Positions 1-9,663 of a stretch of DNA of 64,000 nt are shown one piece after another. The stretch spans positions 56,106-120,105 of the forward strand of contig CALWLT010000034.1 in NCBI GenBank assembly GCA_944381615.1, given 5' to 3'. Under the pieces are notes generated by a model, which saw only the letters and a list, made by a program, of their open reading frames with translations, made no database searches and was not told where the DNA came from. The DNA is from an uncultured Lachnospiraceae bacterium. Lineage in GTDB: Bacteria > Bacillota > Clostridia > Lachnospirales > Lachnospiraceae. The first letter of the stretch is position 1; each line of letters opens with the position of its first letter. The translations under genes were made by a program, and so were the position numbers.

Positions 1-35
1 TCGGGCCGGAGCCGGAGCGCCGCATAACGGAACTG

Positions 36-641
36 ATGGAGCGTTATCCGGCGCTGCGGGAGACGGAGGCGGAGATCCGGGCGGCCTTTGTGATTCTCAG
101 AGACTCTTTCGCGGCGGGAGGAAAGCTTCTGATTGCGGGAAACGGCGGCAGCTGCGCGGATGCGGAGCATATCGTGGGCGAGCTGATGAAGGGGTTCGTA
201 AAGCCGCGGCCCGTGGATGAGGAGACGGCGGCGGCGTTTCTGGCGGCGGATCCGGAGCTGGGACCGCTTCTGGCGTCCCGGCTGCAGCGGGGCCTCCCGG
301 CGATTGCGCTGACCGGGCATCCCGGCCTTACCACGGCGTTCGCGAACGACGTGGACGGCAGTCTCGCGTTTGCCCAGCAGGTGCTGGGGTACGGGAGAAA
401 GGGCGATGTGTTTCTGGGGATTTCCACCTCGGGCAATTCGCAGAACGTGTATGGCGCGGCGGTTGCGGCGCGGGCGCTGGGGCTTTCGGTCATCGGCCTT
501 CTGGGGCGCGGCGGAGGAAAAATCCGCCCCCTGTGCGATGCGGCGATTGTGGCGCCGGAGAGGGAAACCTATAAAATCCAGGAACTGCATCTTCCGGTAT
601 ATCATGCGCTCTGCCTGATGTTGGAGGAAGAATTTTTCTGA
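36..641 (+). CDS. SIS-domain phosphoheptose isomerase (GmhA-like)
   Basis: This is a sugar isomerase of the SIS fold, most like GmhA, which converts sedoheptulose 7-phosphate to D-glycero-manno-heptose 7-phosphate in the cytoplasm. The sugar-phosphate loop GNGGSCADAEHIVGEL near residues 35-50 and the second SIS motif GISTSGNSQNV near 128-138 are clear, and the 201 residues match the family length. The frame stays open upstream to the window edge with no clear ribosome site for this ATG, so the true start may lie outside the window. It heads a plus-strand glycan cluster, which suggests that a heptose or 6-deoxyheptose enters the polymer. The family is secure; the exact substrate is inferred. 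Confidence 0.85.
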   Translation: MERYPALRETEAEIRAAFVILRDSFAAGGKLLIAGNGGSCADAEHIVGELMKGFVKPRPVDEETAAAFLAADPELGPLLASRLQRGLPAIALTGHPGLTTAFANDVDGSLAFAQQVLGYGRKGDVFLGISTSGNSQNVYGAAVAARALGLSVIGLLGRGGGKIRPLCDAAIVAPERETYKIQELHLPVYHALCLMLEEEFF

Positions 642-653
642 TTTTCGCGGGGA

Positions 654-733
654 GCGGAGCCGGTCAGGCGGGAAGTGAATGCGGAGCCTGTCAGGTGGGA
701 AGCGGATGCGGAGCCGGTCAGGCGGAAACAAGG
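654..733 (+). repeat. 27-bp tandem repeat, about 2.9 copies
   Basis: Three units beginning at 654, 681 and 708 share the core GCGGAGCC(G/T)GTCAGG(C/T)GG and differ at a few bases. They fill the gap between the isomerase gene and the next membrane-protein gene, ending about 40 bases before its start. No hairpin with a T-run is present, so this is not an obvious terminator. Confidence 0.8.
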
Positions 734-772
734 CGGGGCCGGGCTGCCCTGCGGGGAAACGGGAGGTTTGGA

Positions 773-3049
773 ATGACTGAGGGAATGAAAACGGCGGCGG
801 CCGGCGGCGCGAGGCGATCCTGGCGGGCCAGCTGCCCGGCATTCTGGCTGTTTTTCTTTTACACGGTACTGATCTGGTGCTGCGAAGCGCTGGATTTGCT
901 GTGCTTTCTTACCGGTCTTCCTCAGGTCAGCGCGCCTTCGCGGATCCTGGCTCTGGTTCTTGCCTGGCTGATTGTCCGGCGCTTTTTCGGGCGGCCGCGG
1001 TTTGAGAAGAGCGGGGCGGATCTGCTGTTCGCGGCGGGCTGTCTTTTCATCGCGGTTTTTTTTGCCGTGAAGGCCATCCGCCCGGATATGAGCTACGATA
1101 CGCAGAACTATCATCTCCTGTGCCAGATTCCGGGATTTGCCGACAATCTTCACTTTCATGCGCTGCCCGGACGCTTTCAGATGTTCGGCTTTCGTCTGGG
1201 GGACCGGATGTTTTATCCGTTCCGGGCGCTTCTCGGGCTTCGGATGGGAACGCTTTTAACCGCCGTCTCCGTGCTGGTCTGCTACTGCCAGCTGACGGCG
1301 ATGTATGCCTGGTTTCAGGAACGGATCGCGGGAGGCGCGGGCGATCCGGCAGACCGGGCAGGAAGAGAGAAAAAACGGTTTGCGGGCCGGATCGCGGGGC
1401 TTGCGTCCCTGCTTGCCTTCCTGACGGTCAGCCGCTTTGAGCTGATTCAGGAGAGCGCCAGCTATATGGTCGAGCTGCAGGCGCTGCCGTTTTTCCTGGA
1501 AATGGTGTTCCTTCTCATCCGGGAGCCGCAGAAGGAGGATTCTTTCCGGGAGGCGGTGCTGTTCTGTTTCCTGGGCGGCATCCTGTTTGCGATGAAGATG
1601 ACGAACGTGACCTGCGTGGCGCCGCTGATCCTTCTGTATCTGTGGAAGATCCGCAGGCAGGTAACGCCGGCCCTGTTCGCGGCCGGGTTTGCGGCCGGCC
1701 TTTCGGTGTCGGCGGTCTATCTGATTTATAATATGGTCTGTACGGGCAACCCGATCTATCCGTATTACAATACGGTGTTCGGTTCGCCGTATTATTACGA
1801 CGCCGTCTTTAAGGACGGGCGCTGGGGGCCGCAGGACGCGGCGGGGATCCTTTTCTGGCCGCTTCATATGATCCTGCGGCCGCAGGATCGGCTCAGCGAG
1901 CTGCCGGCCGAATTTAACCTGGATCTGGCGGCGCTCTACGCGGCGGCGGTGCCGGTTCTTCTCTGGTCTGTCTGGCGGGCGCTTCGGGGGAAACGCTTCC
2001 TTTTTCAGCCGGAGGGCGTCCTGGCCGCGGCGTATGTTGTGTCCATTTACGCCTGGGCGGCGACGACGGGCCATGTCCGCTATTTTATGAGCGGGCTGCT
2101 GCTGGGCGGGATCCTGCTTTCTTTTCTGATCCTGCGGCTTTGTGCGGCGGCCCTAGCGGGGGGAGTCCGGGTTGCCGGAAACGGCGGGACGGGTCCCGGG
2201 CGGCCCGTTTTCCGGGGCGGGATCCGGGCGGCGGCGCTTCTGGCGGCGGGAGTTCTGCTTCTTGTGATGGCGGGGCGCGCGGAGTATGCGTACCGGGCCG
2301 TCTGGAACGGGAGAGAGTGGTCCTTTCGGGACGGGAACCGGGAGATCTATGAGAGGAACTGGAGATTTGTCCTTCGCGATCACGAGCTGTTTCCGCCGGA
2401 GCTTCTGGAGCGGATCGACCGGCTGTTTTTAACCTGGATGGACTGCGGAAGCTACGCCCGCATGGCGGGGGAAGACATTCCGGTCTGGAACCGCTACGCG
2501 ATCATGGGCGAGCTGGAGCAGTTTTTCGATCGCTACATGGAGGAGCTGGAGGCGGCCATGGAGCGGGGCGAGGGCGTCTATGACATGTTTTCGCAGGGCT
2601 GGGAGACGCTGCTCGCGTATCTGGAATGGGTCAATGAGGCCGGCTGGTATGTGACCGATCTCTGGCATCTGGACACGATCATGGAGGGAGCGCAGTCCTA
2701 CACGGCGGCGGGGCTCACGTCGGCCGGCGGGCGGACGAATACGTGGTATATTGCGGACTCCGGGACGGGGGACGGCTTTTCCTTTGAAAAGGAAGCGGAT
2801 CTCCAGACGTTTACGGCGCTGTGGGGCGATCCGGACTACTGGCTGGTTCCGTATCCCTTTGAGATCGAGATACTCGCCTCGGACGGGCAAAGCGAGAAGC
2901 TTGCCGCCGTGGCGGCGCTGGGAGAGCGGGAATATGAGAGAAAAGAGGTAACGCTGGATCTGACAGGGCTTTCCGGCGAGATTACGCTTACGTTTCGCAG
3001 CCGGGACGGCCTCAAGCGGGCCATCGTGCTGAATCCGGAATGGAAATAA
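773..3049 (+). CDS. Large polytopic membrane protein of the glycan cluster
   Basis: This is a 758-residue membrane protein of unknown function. I placed the start at 773 because GGGAGG lies six bases upstream; an in-frame start at 695 has no ribosome site. The first two thirds hold about ten hydrophobic segments with aromatic, Tyr-rich loops. The last 280 residues are a soluble, probably extracytoplasmic domain rich in Trp, Tyr and acidic residues. Size and layout resemble GT-C-type glycosyltransferases or polymer-processing membrane proteins, but I see no diagnostic catalytic motif. Its place between sugar-modifying genes suggests a role in transferring or assembling the surface glycan (inference). 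Confidence 0.7.
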   Translation: MTEGMKTAAAGGARRSWRASCPAFWLFFFYTVLIWCCEALDLLCFLTGLPQVSAPSRILALVLAWLIVRRFFGRPRFEKSGADLLFAAGCLFIAVFFAVKAIRPDMSYDTQNYHLLCQIPGFADNLHFHALPGRFQMFGFRLGDRMFYPFRALLGLRMGTLLTAVSVLVCYCQLTAMYAWFQERIAGGAGDPADRAGREKKRFAGRIAGLASLLAFLTVSRFELIQESASYMVELQALPFFLEMVFLLIREPQKEDSFREAVLFCFLGGILFAMKMTNVTCVAPLILLYLWKIRRQVTPALFAAGFAAGLSVSAVYLIYNMVCTGNPIYPYYNTVFGSPYYYDAVFKDGRWGPQDAAGILFWPLHMILRPQDRLSELPAEFNLDLAALYAAAVPVLLWSVWRALRGKRFLFQPEGVLAAAYVVSIYAWAATTGHVRYFMSGLLLGGILLSFLILRLCAAALAGGVRVAGNGGTGPGRPVFRGGIRAAALLAAGVLLLVMAGRAEYAYRAVWNGREWSFRDGNREIYERNWRFVLRDHELFPPELLERIDRLFLTWMDCGSYARMAGEDIPVWNRYAIMGELEQFFDRYMEELEAAMERGEGVYDMFSQGWETLLAYLEWVNEAGWYVTDLWHLDTIMEGAQSYTAAGLTSAGGRTNTWYIADSGTGDGFSFEKEADLQTFTALWGDPDYWLVPYPFEIEILASDGQSEKLAAVAALGEREYERKEVTLDLTGLSGEITLTFRSRDGLKRAIVLNPEWK

Positions 3050-3097
3050 AACAGGCCGCCGGCGCGAGCTTCTGGCGGAGACAGAGGAGGAGAGATA

Positions 3098-4033
3098 ATG
3101 GATAAGATCGCGGTGCTGATTCCATGTTATAATGAGAGCCAGACCATTGCCAAAGTCGTAAAGGATTACCGGGAGGCGCTGCCGGAAGCGGTAATCTATG
3201 TCTACGACAATAATTCGACCGATCACACCGACGAGATCGCCCGCGGGGCGGGGGCGGTCGTGCGCTATGAGTACAAGCAGGGCAAGGGAAACGTCATGCG
3301 CACGATGTTTCGCGAGATTGACGCGGAGTGCTATCTGATGATCGACGGGGACGATACGTACCCGGCGGAGAACGCCCGGACCATGACGGATCTGATCCTG
3401 GAGAGAAAGGCGGATATGGTCATCGGCGATCGGCTGTCCTCCACGTATTTTACGGAAAACAAGCGCCCGTTTCACAACATGGGGAACCGTCTGGTGCGGG
3501 GGCTGATCAATACGATTTTCAAGAGCGAGATCAAGGATATCATGACGGGATACCGGGCCTTCAGCTACGAGTTCGTCAAGAGCTTCCCCATCCTGTCCAA
3601 GGGCTTTGAGATCGAGACGGAGATGAGTATTCATGCGCTGGACAAAAATTTCCGCCTGGTGGAGGTTCCGGTCACATACCGCGACCGGCCGGCGGGCAGC
3701 GTTTCCAAGCTGAATACCTATCGGGATGGAATGCGCGTGCTGCGCACGATTGCCAGGCTGTTCCGCGACTACCGGCCGTTCTCCTTCTTCGGCTGGCTGG
3801 GCTTTTTCTGTTTCCTGATCGCGAGCGCCTTCTTCGGCCCGGTGCTGGCGGATTATCTGGCGACGGGGCTGGTGCCCAAATTCCCGACGCTGATTGTCTG
3901 CTCGGGCCTTTACGTGGTGGCGATCCTTCTCTGGATCAGCGGCCTGATCCTGGACGTCATTACAAAGAAGCACCGCCAGCTGTTTGAGCTTTACCTGAAT
4001 CAGCTGAGCATTCTCAAAAGGAGGAAGGAATGA
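3098..4033 (+). CDS. Family 2 glycosyltransferase with C-terminal membrane anchor
   Basis: This is a 311-residue GT2 enzyme of the dolichyl-phosphate-mannose-synthase type, likely loading a sugar on undecaprenyl phosphate at the inner face of the membrane. The N-terminal GT-A domain shows VLIPCYNES, DNNSTDHT and the metal-binding MIDGDDTYP. An amphipathic linker and two hydrophobic segments, around residues 225-250 and 265-290, form the anchor. A strong GAGGAGAG ribosome site precedes the ATG. The last four bases overlap the next gene, so the two are translationally coupled. The acceptor and sugar cannot be read from the sequence. Confidence 0.85.
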   Translation: MDKIAVLIPCYNESQTIAKVVKDYREALPEAVIYVYDNNSTDHTDEIARGAGAVVRYEYKQGKGNVMRTMFREIDAECYLMIDGDDTYPAENARTMTDLILERKADMVIGDRLSSTYFTENKRPFHNMGNRLVRGLINTIFKSEIKDIMTGYRAFSYEFVKSFPILSKGFEIETEMSIHALDKNFRLVEVPVTYRDRPAGSVSKLNTYRDGMRVLRTIARLFRDYRPFSFFGWLGFFCFLIASAFFGPVLADYLATGLVPKFPTLIVCSGLYVVAILLWISGLILDVITKKHRQLFELYLNQLSILKRRKE

Positions 4034-5442
4034 GACAAAAAGCGGCGCGCGCGGCGGTGGTCTGCCTGGGGGTCCTGTTTTCCCTCTGGTATGTATTCCA
4101 GGCGTCCGATAACGTGGCGTATTCGGATTATATCCGGCTGATCAATTCCTATCTGCCGGATGTGGATAACCCGGCCAAATTTTTTGTCCCGGATATCCTG
4201 ACGCGGGTGCCCGTCACGTACCTGGGCCGCCTGATCAATGTGAAATGCTTTGGCTACAATACCTTTTTTGACCTGATCCTGGGCGTCTTAAGCCTGGGCG
4301 CGGGAGCGGCGGCGCTCTGCGCGTGGCGGGCGAAAGACTGGCGCCCCGGCTTCGGGTGGTTTGTCCTGATCCAGTTTGTGTATTTCAGCCTTAACAAGTG
4401 GGAGATGATATTAAACGGCACGGGCTGGGTCTGCATCCTGTCCGTCTCCGGCTTTCTTGCGACCTATGTGACGCTGGATCGGGCGTATCAGACGGGCTGC
4501 CAGAGCCGCGCGCAGCGCGGGATCCTGCTCATGCTGCCCCCGGCGCTGACGCTTCTGGTGGCCGGGCCCTACTGCGGGGCCTATTCGGCCGTCATGCTGG
4601 CGGCGCTCGCCATCCTTATCCTTCTGGCGGCGCAGCGCCGCGACCGGCTCTGCGTGCGCGCGTGGGCGGGCTGCGCCCTGGCGGTGGGGATTTCGCTGGG
4701 ACTCTATTTGTGGAGCAATTCCTACGCCGTCTACGTCCACCGGGGCGCGGTGGAGAACGGAAATCTCTTGGCCGAGCTGTTCCGCGATCCGGCGTTCTTT
4801 GTCCGCTTTCTCCTGAAGGCCTTTGCCTCGGCGGCGGTGGGCCTTTCGCAGCTGCAGCAGCTGGAGCAGGCGGCCGGACCGGCCGGCCGGGCCGCGGTAT
4901 ATCTGCTGGGGGCGGCCGTGATTGCGATGTATCTGTGGGCGCTTTATCTGAATGTGCGCTGCCGTCTGTATCAGAAGAGCATCCTGCCGCTTCTGCTGAT
5001 CGTCAACGGAGGCTTTAACCATCTGCTGATCCTGCTGTCGCGCTGGATTTTTTTAAGCGACGAGTACGGGATGTCCTCCCGCTATGAGATTCAGTATCAG
5101 CTGGGGATTCTCGGGATCCTCATGACCTTCGCCCTGATATGGGCGGGAAAGAAGGAGAATGCGCAGGAAAAGGAGGCCCGGCAGCCCGGCGCTTGCGCGC
5201 GCTGGCTCGCGCTTTTCTGTTCGCTTTGCATCCTGGCGGGCAACCTCTGGACGACGGGCGCGGAGATTCAGACGGCGCCGTTTCGCAAGGCGTATCTGGC
5301 GATTTCCCGGGATCTGGGGCTGAACTACCGGACGGCTTCGGACGAGGATCTGGAGCTGTATCTGCACAGCGGCGCGGACGAGATTCGGAGCGCCATGGAG
5401 ATTCTGGAAGAAAATAGGCTGAACATATTCAGAGAAAAATAA
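4030..5442 (+). CDS. Polytopic membrane protein, function unknown
   Basis: This 470-residue protein has roughly ten hydrophobic segments and a short hydrophilic C-terminus. The start overlaps the upstream glycosyltransferase stop by four bases and follows AGGAGGAAGGA. I recognise no catalytic motif. Topology and operon position fit a glycosyltransferase-like or accessory membrane protein of a surface polysaccharide or teichoic-acid-like polymer, but that is context only. It ends 15 bases before the cytidylyltransferase gene. Confidence 0.7.
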   Translation: MRQKAARAAVVCLGVLFSLWYVFQASDNVAYSDYIRLINSYLPDVDNPAKFFVPDILTRVPVTYLGRLINVKCFGYNTFFDLILGVLSLGAGAAALCAWRAKDWRPGFGWFVLIQFVYFSLNKWEMILNGTGWVCILSVSGFLATYVTLDRAYQTGCQSRAQRGILLMLPPALTLLVAGPYCGAYSAVMLAALAILILLAAQRRDRLCVRAWAGCALAVGISLGLYLWSNSYAVYVHRGAVENGNLLAELFRDPAFFVRFLLKAFASAAVGLSQLQQLEQAAGPAGRAAVYLLGAAVIAMYLWALYLNVRCRLYQKSILPLLLIVNGGFNHLLILLSRWIFLSDEYGMSSRYEIQYQLGILGILMTFALIWAGKKENAQEKEARQPGACARWLALFCSLCILAGNLWTTGAEIQTAPFRKAYLAISRDLGLNYRTASDEDLELYLHSGADEIRSAMEILEENRLNIFREK

Positions 5443-5457
5443 AAGGAGGCGGTACGG

Positions 5458-6249
5458 ATGAAGACCGTGATACTGGCCGGCGGGTTCGGGACCCGCATCA
5501 GCGAGGAGAGCCATTTAAAACCCAAGCCGATGGTGGAGATCGGGGAGCAGCCCATCCTCTGGCACATCATGAAGCATTATTCCCGCTACGGGTTCAATGA
5601 TTTTGTGATCTGCCTGGGCTACAAGCAGTATGTGGTCAAGGAATACTTTGCCGATTATTTCCTGCACACCTCCGACGTAACCTTTGACCTGGCGAACAAT
5701 ACCATGGAAGTGCACAACAATTACGCGGAGCCGTGGCGCGTGACGCTGGTGGACACGGGGCTGCACACGATGACGGGCGGCCGCATCCGCCGGGTGCGCC
5801 CTTACCTGGGAGAAGAACCGTTCATGCTGACCTACGGGGACGGGGTTTCGGACGTGGATCTCGCGGCGCTGCTCGCTTTCCACCGGCAGCACGGAAAGAT
5901 TGCCACCATCACAGGCGTCAACGTCGGACAGCGCTTCGGCGTCATGGATGTGGACAGCGACGGGCGCATCCGGGAATTCCGCGAGAAAAACGACGACGAC
6001 GGCAAGATCGTGAACGGCGGGTTCATGGTAATGGAGCCGGGCGTGTTCGATTATATCGAGGGGGACGGGACCGTGTTTGAGCGGGGACCACTGGAGCAGC
6101 TGGCGAAGGACGGCCAGCTGATGGTGTACCGCCACGACGGTTTCTGGAAATGTATGGATACCCAGCGGGACCGGATGCAGCTGGAGGCGATGTGGCAGCA
6201 GGGCAACGCGCCCTGGAAGACGTGGGATCAGGAGGAAAAAAATGGCTGA
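5458..6249 (+). CDS. rfbF: Glucose-1-phosphate cytidylyltransferase
   Basis: The enzyme makes CDP-glucose from CTP and glucose 1-phosphate, the first step to CDP-3,6-dideoxyhexoses. The nucleotidyltransferase signature ILAGGFGTRISEESHLKPKP at residues 5-24 is complete, and ICLGYKQ and YGDGVSDV follow at family-typical spacing. The 263 residues match RfbF. An AAGGAGG ribosome site precedes the ATG. Its end overlaps the rfbG start by eight bases, and rfbG and rfbH follow in pathway order. Confidence 0.95.
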   Translation: MKTVILAGGFGTRISEESHLKPKPMVEIGEQPILWHIMKHYSRYGFNDFVICLGYKQYVVKEYFADYFLHTSDVTFDLANNTMEVHNNYAEPWRVTLVDTGLHTMTGGRIRRVRPYLGEEPFMLTYGDGVSDVDLAALLAFHRQHGKIATITGVNVGQRFGVMDVDSDGRIREFREKNDDDGKIVNGGFMVMEPGVFDYIEGDGTVFERGPLEQLAKDGQLMVYRHDGFWKCMDTQRDRMQLEAMWQQGNAPWKTWDQEEKNG

Positions 6250-7348
6250 GGAGAAGCGCAGTTTTTACCGGGGGCGCCGCGTCCTGATCACGGGGCACAC
6301 CGGGTTTAAGGGTTCGTGGCTTTCGCGGATCCTGATTCTGGCCGGCGCGCAGGTAACGGGGTATTCCCTGGACCCGCCGACGGATCCGGCCCTGTTTTCC
6401 CTGCTTGATCTGGGGCGGGAGATGACGGATGTGCGCGGCGACGTGCGCGACCTAGAGCGGCTGCGGCGCGTGTTTGCCGAGACGGAGCCGGAGGTCGTGT
6501 TTCATCTGGCGGCCCAGCCCATCGTGCGCGAATCGTACCGCGATCCGGTGGGAACGTATGCGGTCAACGTGATGGGGACGGTCCATGTGCTGGAATGCGT
6601 AAGGCACACGCCCTCCGTCCGCTCGCTCGTCAACGTGACGACGGACAAGGTCTACGAAACCCGGGAATGGGAATACGGGTACCGGGAGACGGACCGGCTG
6701 GACGGCTACGATCCTTATTCCAACAGCAAGTCCTGCTCTGAGCTGGTAACGCACAGCTACCGGCAGTCCTTTTTCGGGGAGGACGGCTGCGCCGTCTCCA
6801 CCTGCCGGGCCGGCAATGTCATCGGCGGCGGGGATTTTGCCGTCGATCGGATCCTTCCGGACTGCATCCGCGCGGCGTCGGCCGGCCGGCCGGTAAAGCT
6901 TAGGAATCCCGGCTCGGTGCGCCCGTATCAGCATGTGCTGGAGCCGCTCTCCCTGTATCTGAAGGTGGCGGCGGCGCAGTACGGGGATCGGCGTTTCTGC
7001 GGAAATTATAATGTGGGGCCGGACGACTGCGACTGCGTCACGACGGGAGAGCTGGCAGAGCTCTTCTGCAGGGCCTGGGGCGGCGGCGCGTCCTGGGTAG
7101 GCAAAAGCGACGGCGGCCCGCATGAGGCGAATTTCCTGCGCCTGGACTGCTCGCGGGTCAAATCCGTGTTTGGCTGGCGGCCGCGCCGTCATGTGAAGGA
7201 AGCGGTGGAAATGACCGCAGAGTGGTTTCGGGCGCTGCCGGACGGGTTCCTTTCCGGGAGCGGCGATCCGGCCGCGCTGCGGGAGGCGGCCTGCGCGGCG
7301 GCGCGGGCGGTCACGGATCGCCAGATCCGGGAGTTTTTTGCAGAATAG
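6242..7348 (+). CDS. rfbG: CDP-glucose 4,6-dehydratase
   Basis: This short-chain dehydrogenase/reductase-fold enzyme converts CDP-glucose to CDP-4-keto-6-deoxyglucose with tightly bound NAD+. The Rossmann motif is GHTGFKGSW near residue 18, and the catalytic Tyr-Lys pair lies in [22 protein letters not shown] supplies the catalytic Thr-Asp-Lys type motif. It has 368 residues, the usual length. GGAGG lies six bases before the ATG, inside the end of rfbF, so translation is coupled. Confidence 0.95.
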   Translation: MAEEKRSFYRGRRVLITGHTGFKGSWLSRILILAGAQVTGYSLDPPTDPALFSLLDLGREMTDVRGDVRDLERLRRVFAETEPEVVFHLAAQPIVRESYRDPVGTYAVNVMGTVHVLECVRHTPSVRSLVNVTTDKVYETREWEYGYRETDRLDGYDPYSNSKSCSELVTHSYRQSFFGEDGCAVSTCRAGNVIGGGDFAVDRILPDCIRAASAGRPVKLRNPGSVRPYQHVLEPLSLYLKVAAAQYGDRRFCGNYNVGPDDCDCVTTGELAELFCRAWGGGASWVGKSDGGPHEANFLRLDCSRVKSVFGWRPRRHVKEAVEMTAEWFRALPDGFLSGSGDPAALREAACAAARAVTDRQIREFFAE

Positions 7349-7407
7349 AGAAGAGATTCATCCGCCGGCCAGCCAGGCAGGGCCCGGCGAAAGCGAAGGA
7401 GAGAACG

Positions 7408-8757
7408 ATGTCTGAGAAATATATGCAGCCGGAGCAGGAGAAGGCGCGCCGGCAGATTCTGGAGCTGGTAAAGGAATACTGCGATACGTATCACGGTTCG
7501 AGGGAACCGTTTCAGCCGGGACAGCGGATCCCGTACGCGTCCCGCGTCTATGACAGCCGGGAGATGGTAAATCTGGTGGACAGCGCGCTGGAGTTCTGGC
7601 TGACCTCCGGGCGCTATACAGAAGAATTTGAGGAAAAATTTGCGCAGTACCTGGGCGTTTCGTATTGTTCGCTGGTGAATTCCGGTTCCTCGGCCAACCT
7701 TCTGGCGTTTATGGCCCTGACGTCGCCGCTTCTGGGAGACCGGCGGATCCGGCGGGGCGACGAGGTCATCACGGTGGCGGCCGGATTTCCCACGACGGTT
7801 ACGCCCGTGATTCAGTACGGGGCGGTGCCGGTGTTCGTGGACGTGACGATCCCGCAGTACAACATCGATGTTTCCGCTCTGGAGGCGGCGCGTTCGGAGC
7901 GCACGCGGGCCGTCATGATCGCCCACACGCTGGGCAATCCCTTTGATTTGCAAGCCGTTCGGGCGTTCTGCGACCGCTACGGCCTGTGGCTGGTGGAGGA
8001 CAACTGCGACGCGTTGGGAAGCCGGGCCGAGGTGGACGGGAAGCTGGTCTTTACGGGAAGTGTGGGCGACATCGGAACGTCCAGTTTTTACCCGCCCCAC
8101 CACATGACGATGGGCGAGGGCGGCGCCGTCTACACCTCGAACCCGCTGTTAAACCGGATCATCCGCTCGATGCGCGACTGGGGGCGGGACTGCGTCTGCC
8201 CGCCGGGCCATGACAACCTGTGCGGCCACCGCTTTGACCACCAGTACGGCGAGCTGCCGTTGGGCTATGATCACAAATACGTATATTCGCATTTCGGCTA
8301 CAATCTGAAAGCGACCGATCTGCAGGCGGCCGTCGGCTGCGCGCAGCTGGAGAAGCTGCCATCCTTTGCAGAGCGCCGCAGGCGCAATTTTGCCCGCCTG
8401 CGAAACGGGCTTTTGGAGGCGCAGGAAACGTACATTCTTCCCGAGGCCTGCCCGGGCTCGGATCCCAGCTGGTTCGGATTCCTTGTGACCTGCCGGGAGG
8501 GGGCGGACCGCAGCCGGATCGTGCGCCGGGTCGAGGAGGCGGGGATCCAGACGCGGATGCTCTTTGCGGGCAACCTCCTGAAACATCCCTGCTTCGACGA
8601 AATGCGCCGGGAACAGGCGGGATACCGGGTCGCCGGTTCTCTGGAAAATACGGACCGCATCATGCGCGATTCTTTCTGGATCGGCGTTTATCCGGGCATG
8701 ACGGACGAGATGACGGATTACATGGCACGCATCCTGCGGGAGGCGGCCGCAGAGTAA
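7408..8757 (+). CDS. rfbH: CDP-4-keto-6-deoxyglucose 3-dehydrase (E1)
   Basis: This PMP- and [2Fe-2S]-dependent enzyme removes the C3 hydroxyl on the way to CDP-3,6-dideoxyhexoses. The fold is an aspartate aminotransferase, but the usual PLP lysine is replaced by His in [14 protein letters not shown] (His231/232), the hallmark of E1. Iron-sulfur ligands appear as Cys200 (DNCDALG) and the C-x-C-x7-C motif at 262, 264 and 272. The start at 7408 follows GAAGGAGAG; the open frame upstream overlaps rfbG and lacks a ribosome site. The partner reductase E3 (AscD/DdhD) is not in the window. Confidence 0.95.
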   Translation: MSEKYMQPEQEKARRQILELVKEYCDTYHGSREPFQPGQRIPYASRVYDSREMVNLVDSALEFWLTSGRYTEEFEEKFAQYLGVSYCSLVNSGSSANLLAFMALTSPLLGDRRIRRGDEVITVAAGFPTTVTPVIQYGAVPVFVDVTIPQYNIDVSALEAARSERTRAVMIAHTLGNPFDLQAVRAFCDRYGLWLVEDNCDALGSRAEVDGKLVFTGSVGDIGTSSFYPPHHMTMGEGGAVYTSNPLLNRIIRSMRDWGRDCVCPPGHDNLCGHRFDHQYGELPLGYDHKYVYSHFGYNLKATDLQAAVGCAQLEKLPSFAERRRRNFARLRNGLLEAQETYILPEACPGSDPSWFGFLVTCREGADRSRIVRRVEEAGIQTRMLFAGNLLKHPCFDEMRREQAGYRVAGSLENTDRIMRDSFWIGVYPGMTDEMTDYMARILREAAAE

Positions 8758-8770
8758 GGAGGCGCGTCGG

Positions 8771-9661
8771 ATGGGAGAGAGCAGAAAGGCCGCAGAGGCG
8801 GCCCTTGCGCGGGTACACCGGGCCAATTTCCGGATGCTTCAGGAGATTGACCGCATCTGCCGCAAATACAAAATTTCATATATGATGGATTCGGGCACGC
8901 TTCTGGGCGCCGTCCGCCATCAGGGCTTTATCCCCTGGGACGACGACGTGGACGTGGCGTTTACCCGTCCCAATTATGAGATGTTTCTGAAAGTGGCGCC
9001 GCGGGAGCTACCGGAGGGCATGTCGCTTTTAAAGCCGGAGGATCTGCGGGGCGGGCGGGCGTTCTATGATTTTACGGCCCGCGTGATCTACGAGAAGAGC
9101 CGCGTGCATGAGGAAAACAGCGAAATGCGTTTTTACGAGGGAAAGCTGAACCATCTGTGGGTGGATCTCTTTGTCCTCGACCGCCTGCCGGACGGACGCG
9201 CGGGGGCGTTCGCGGCCAAATTTCTGCAGAAGGTCATCTATGGCCTCTCCATGGGGCACCGGCCGCGGCTGGATTACGGGAAATATTCTCTGGCCGACCG
9301 GCTGCGGGTCGCGGCGCTTACCGCCGTGGGACGCCGGATCCCGATGCAGACGCTTTACCGAATGCAGCGCGCGGCGGCCGCCCGTTACGGGAAACGGCGG
9401 ACGAAGCGCTGGTATTACAGCAATTACCAGCCGGATTACCTGTATGTGACGCTGGATGGGACGTGGTGTGAGAAAACGGTGGATCTGCCCTTTGAGGGCG
9501 CCGTTTTCATGGCCCCGGCCGGCTATGAGCGCGTGCTGGAGCAGATTTACGGCGATTTCCGGACGCTGCCGCCGCCGGAGAAGAGAAAGCCGTCCCACTC
9601 GACGATCGCGATTGAGGTGGAGGAAGAAGACTGCGGCGGCGCGGAGACGGCAGAGGACTGA
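8771..9661 (+). CDS. LicD family phosphotransferase
   Basis: LicD proteins attach phosphocholine or a related phospho-substituent to surface glycans using a nucleotidyltransferase fold. The signature DSGTLLGAVRHQGFIPWDDD at residues 40-59 and the following VDVAF are intact, and the 296 residues fit the family. Translation starts after TAAGGAGG, 14 bases behind rfbH. No licA/licC-type choline activation genes are in view, so the donor is uncertain. The family call is firm. Confidence 0.9.
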   Translation: MGESRKAAEAALARVHRANFRMLQEIDRICRKYKISYMMDSGTLLGAVRHQGFIPWDDDVDVAFTRPNYEMFLKVAPRELPEGMSLLKPEDLRGGRAFYDFTARVIYEKSRVHEENSEMRFYEGKLNHLWVDLFVLDRLPDGRAGAFAAKFLQKVIYGLSMGHRPRLDYGKYSLADRLRVAALTAVGRRIPMQTLYRMQRAAAARYGKRRTKRWYYSNYQPDYLYVTLDGTWCEKTVDLPFEGAVFMAPAGYERVLEQIYGDFRTLPPPEKRKPSHSTIAIEVEEEDCGGAETAED

Positions 9662-9663
9662 AC

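Noticed and set aside
654..733. CRISPR-like array
   Set aside because: Units are contiguous 27-bp tandem copies without spacers and there are no cas genes.
2429..3973. Long minus-strand open frame opposite the first membrane protein and glycosyltransferase
   Set aside because: It is rich in Arg, His, Gln and Pro with no domain, no ribosome site and crosses two real genes; such antisense frames are common in GC-rich DNA.
7222..7407. Longer RfbH starting at 7222
   Set aside because: The 62 extra residues overlap rfbG, are Arg/Gly-rich and have no ribosome site; RfbH proteins begin near the ATG at 7408.
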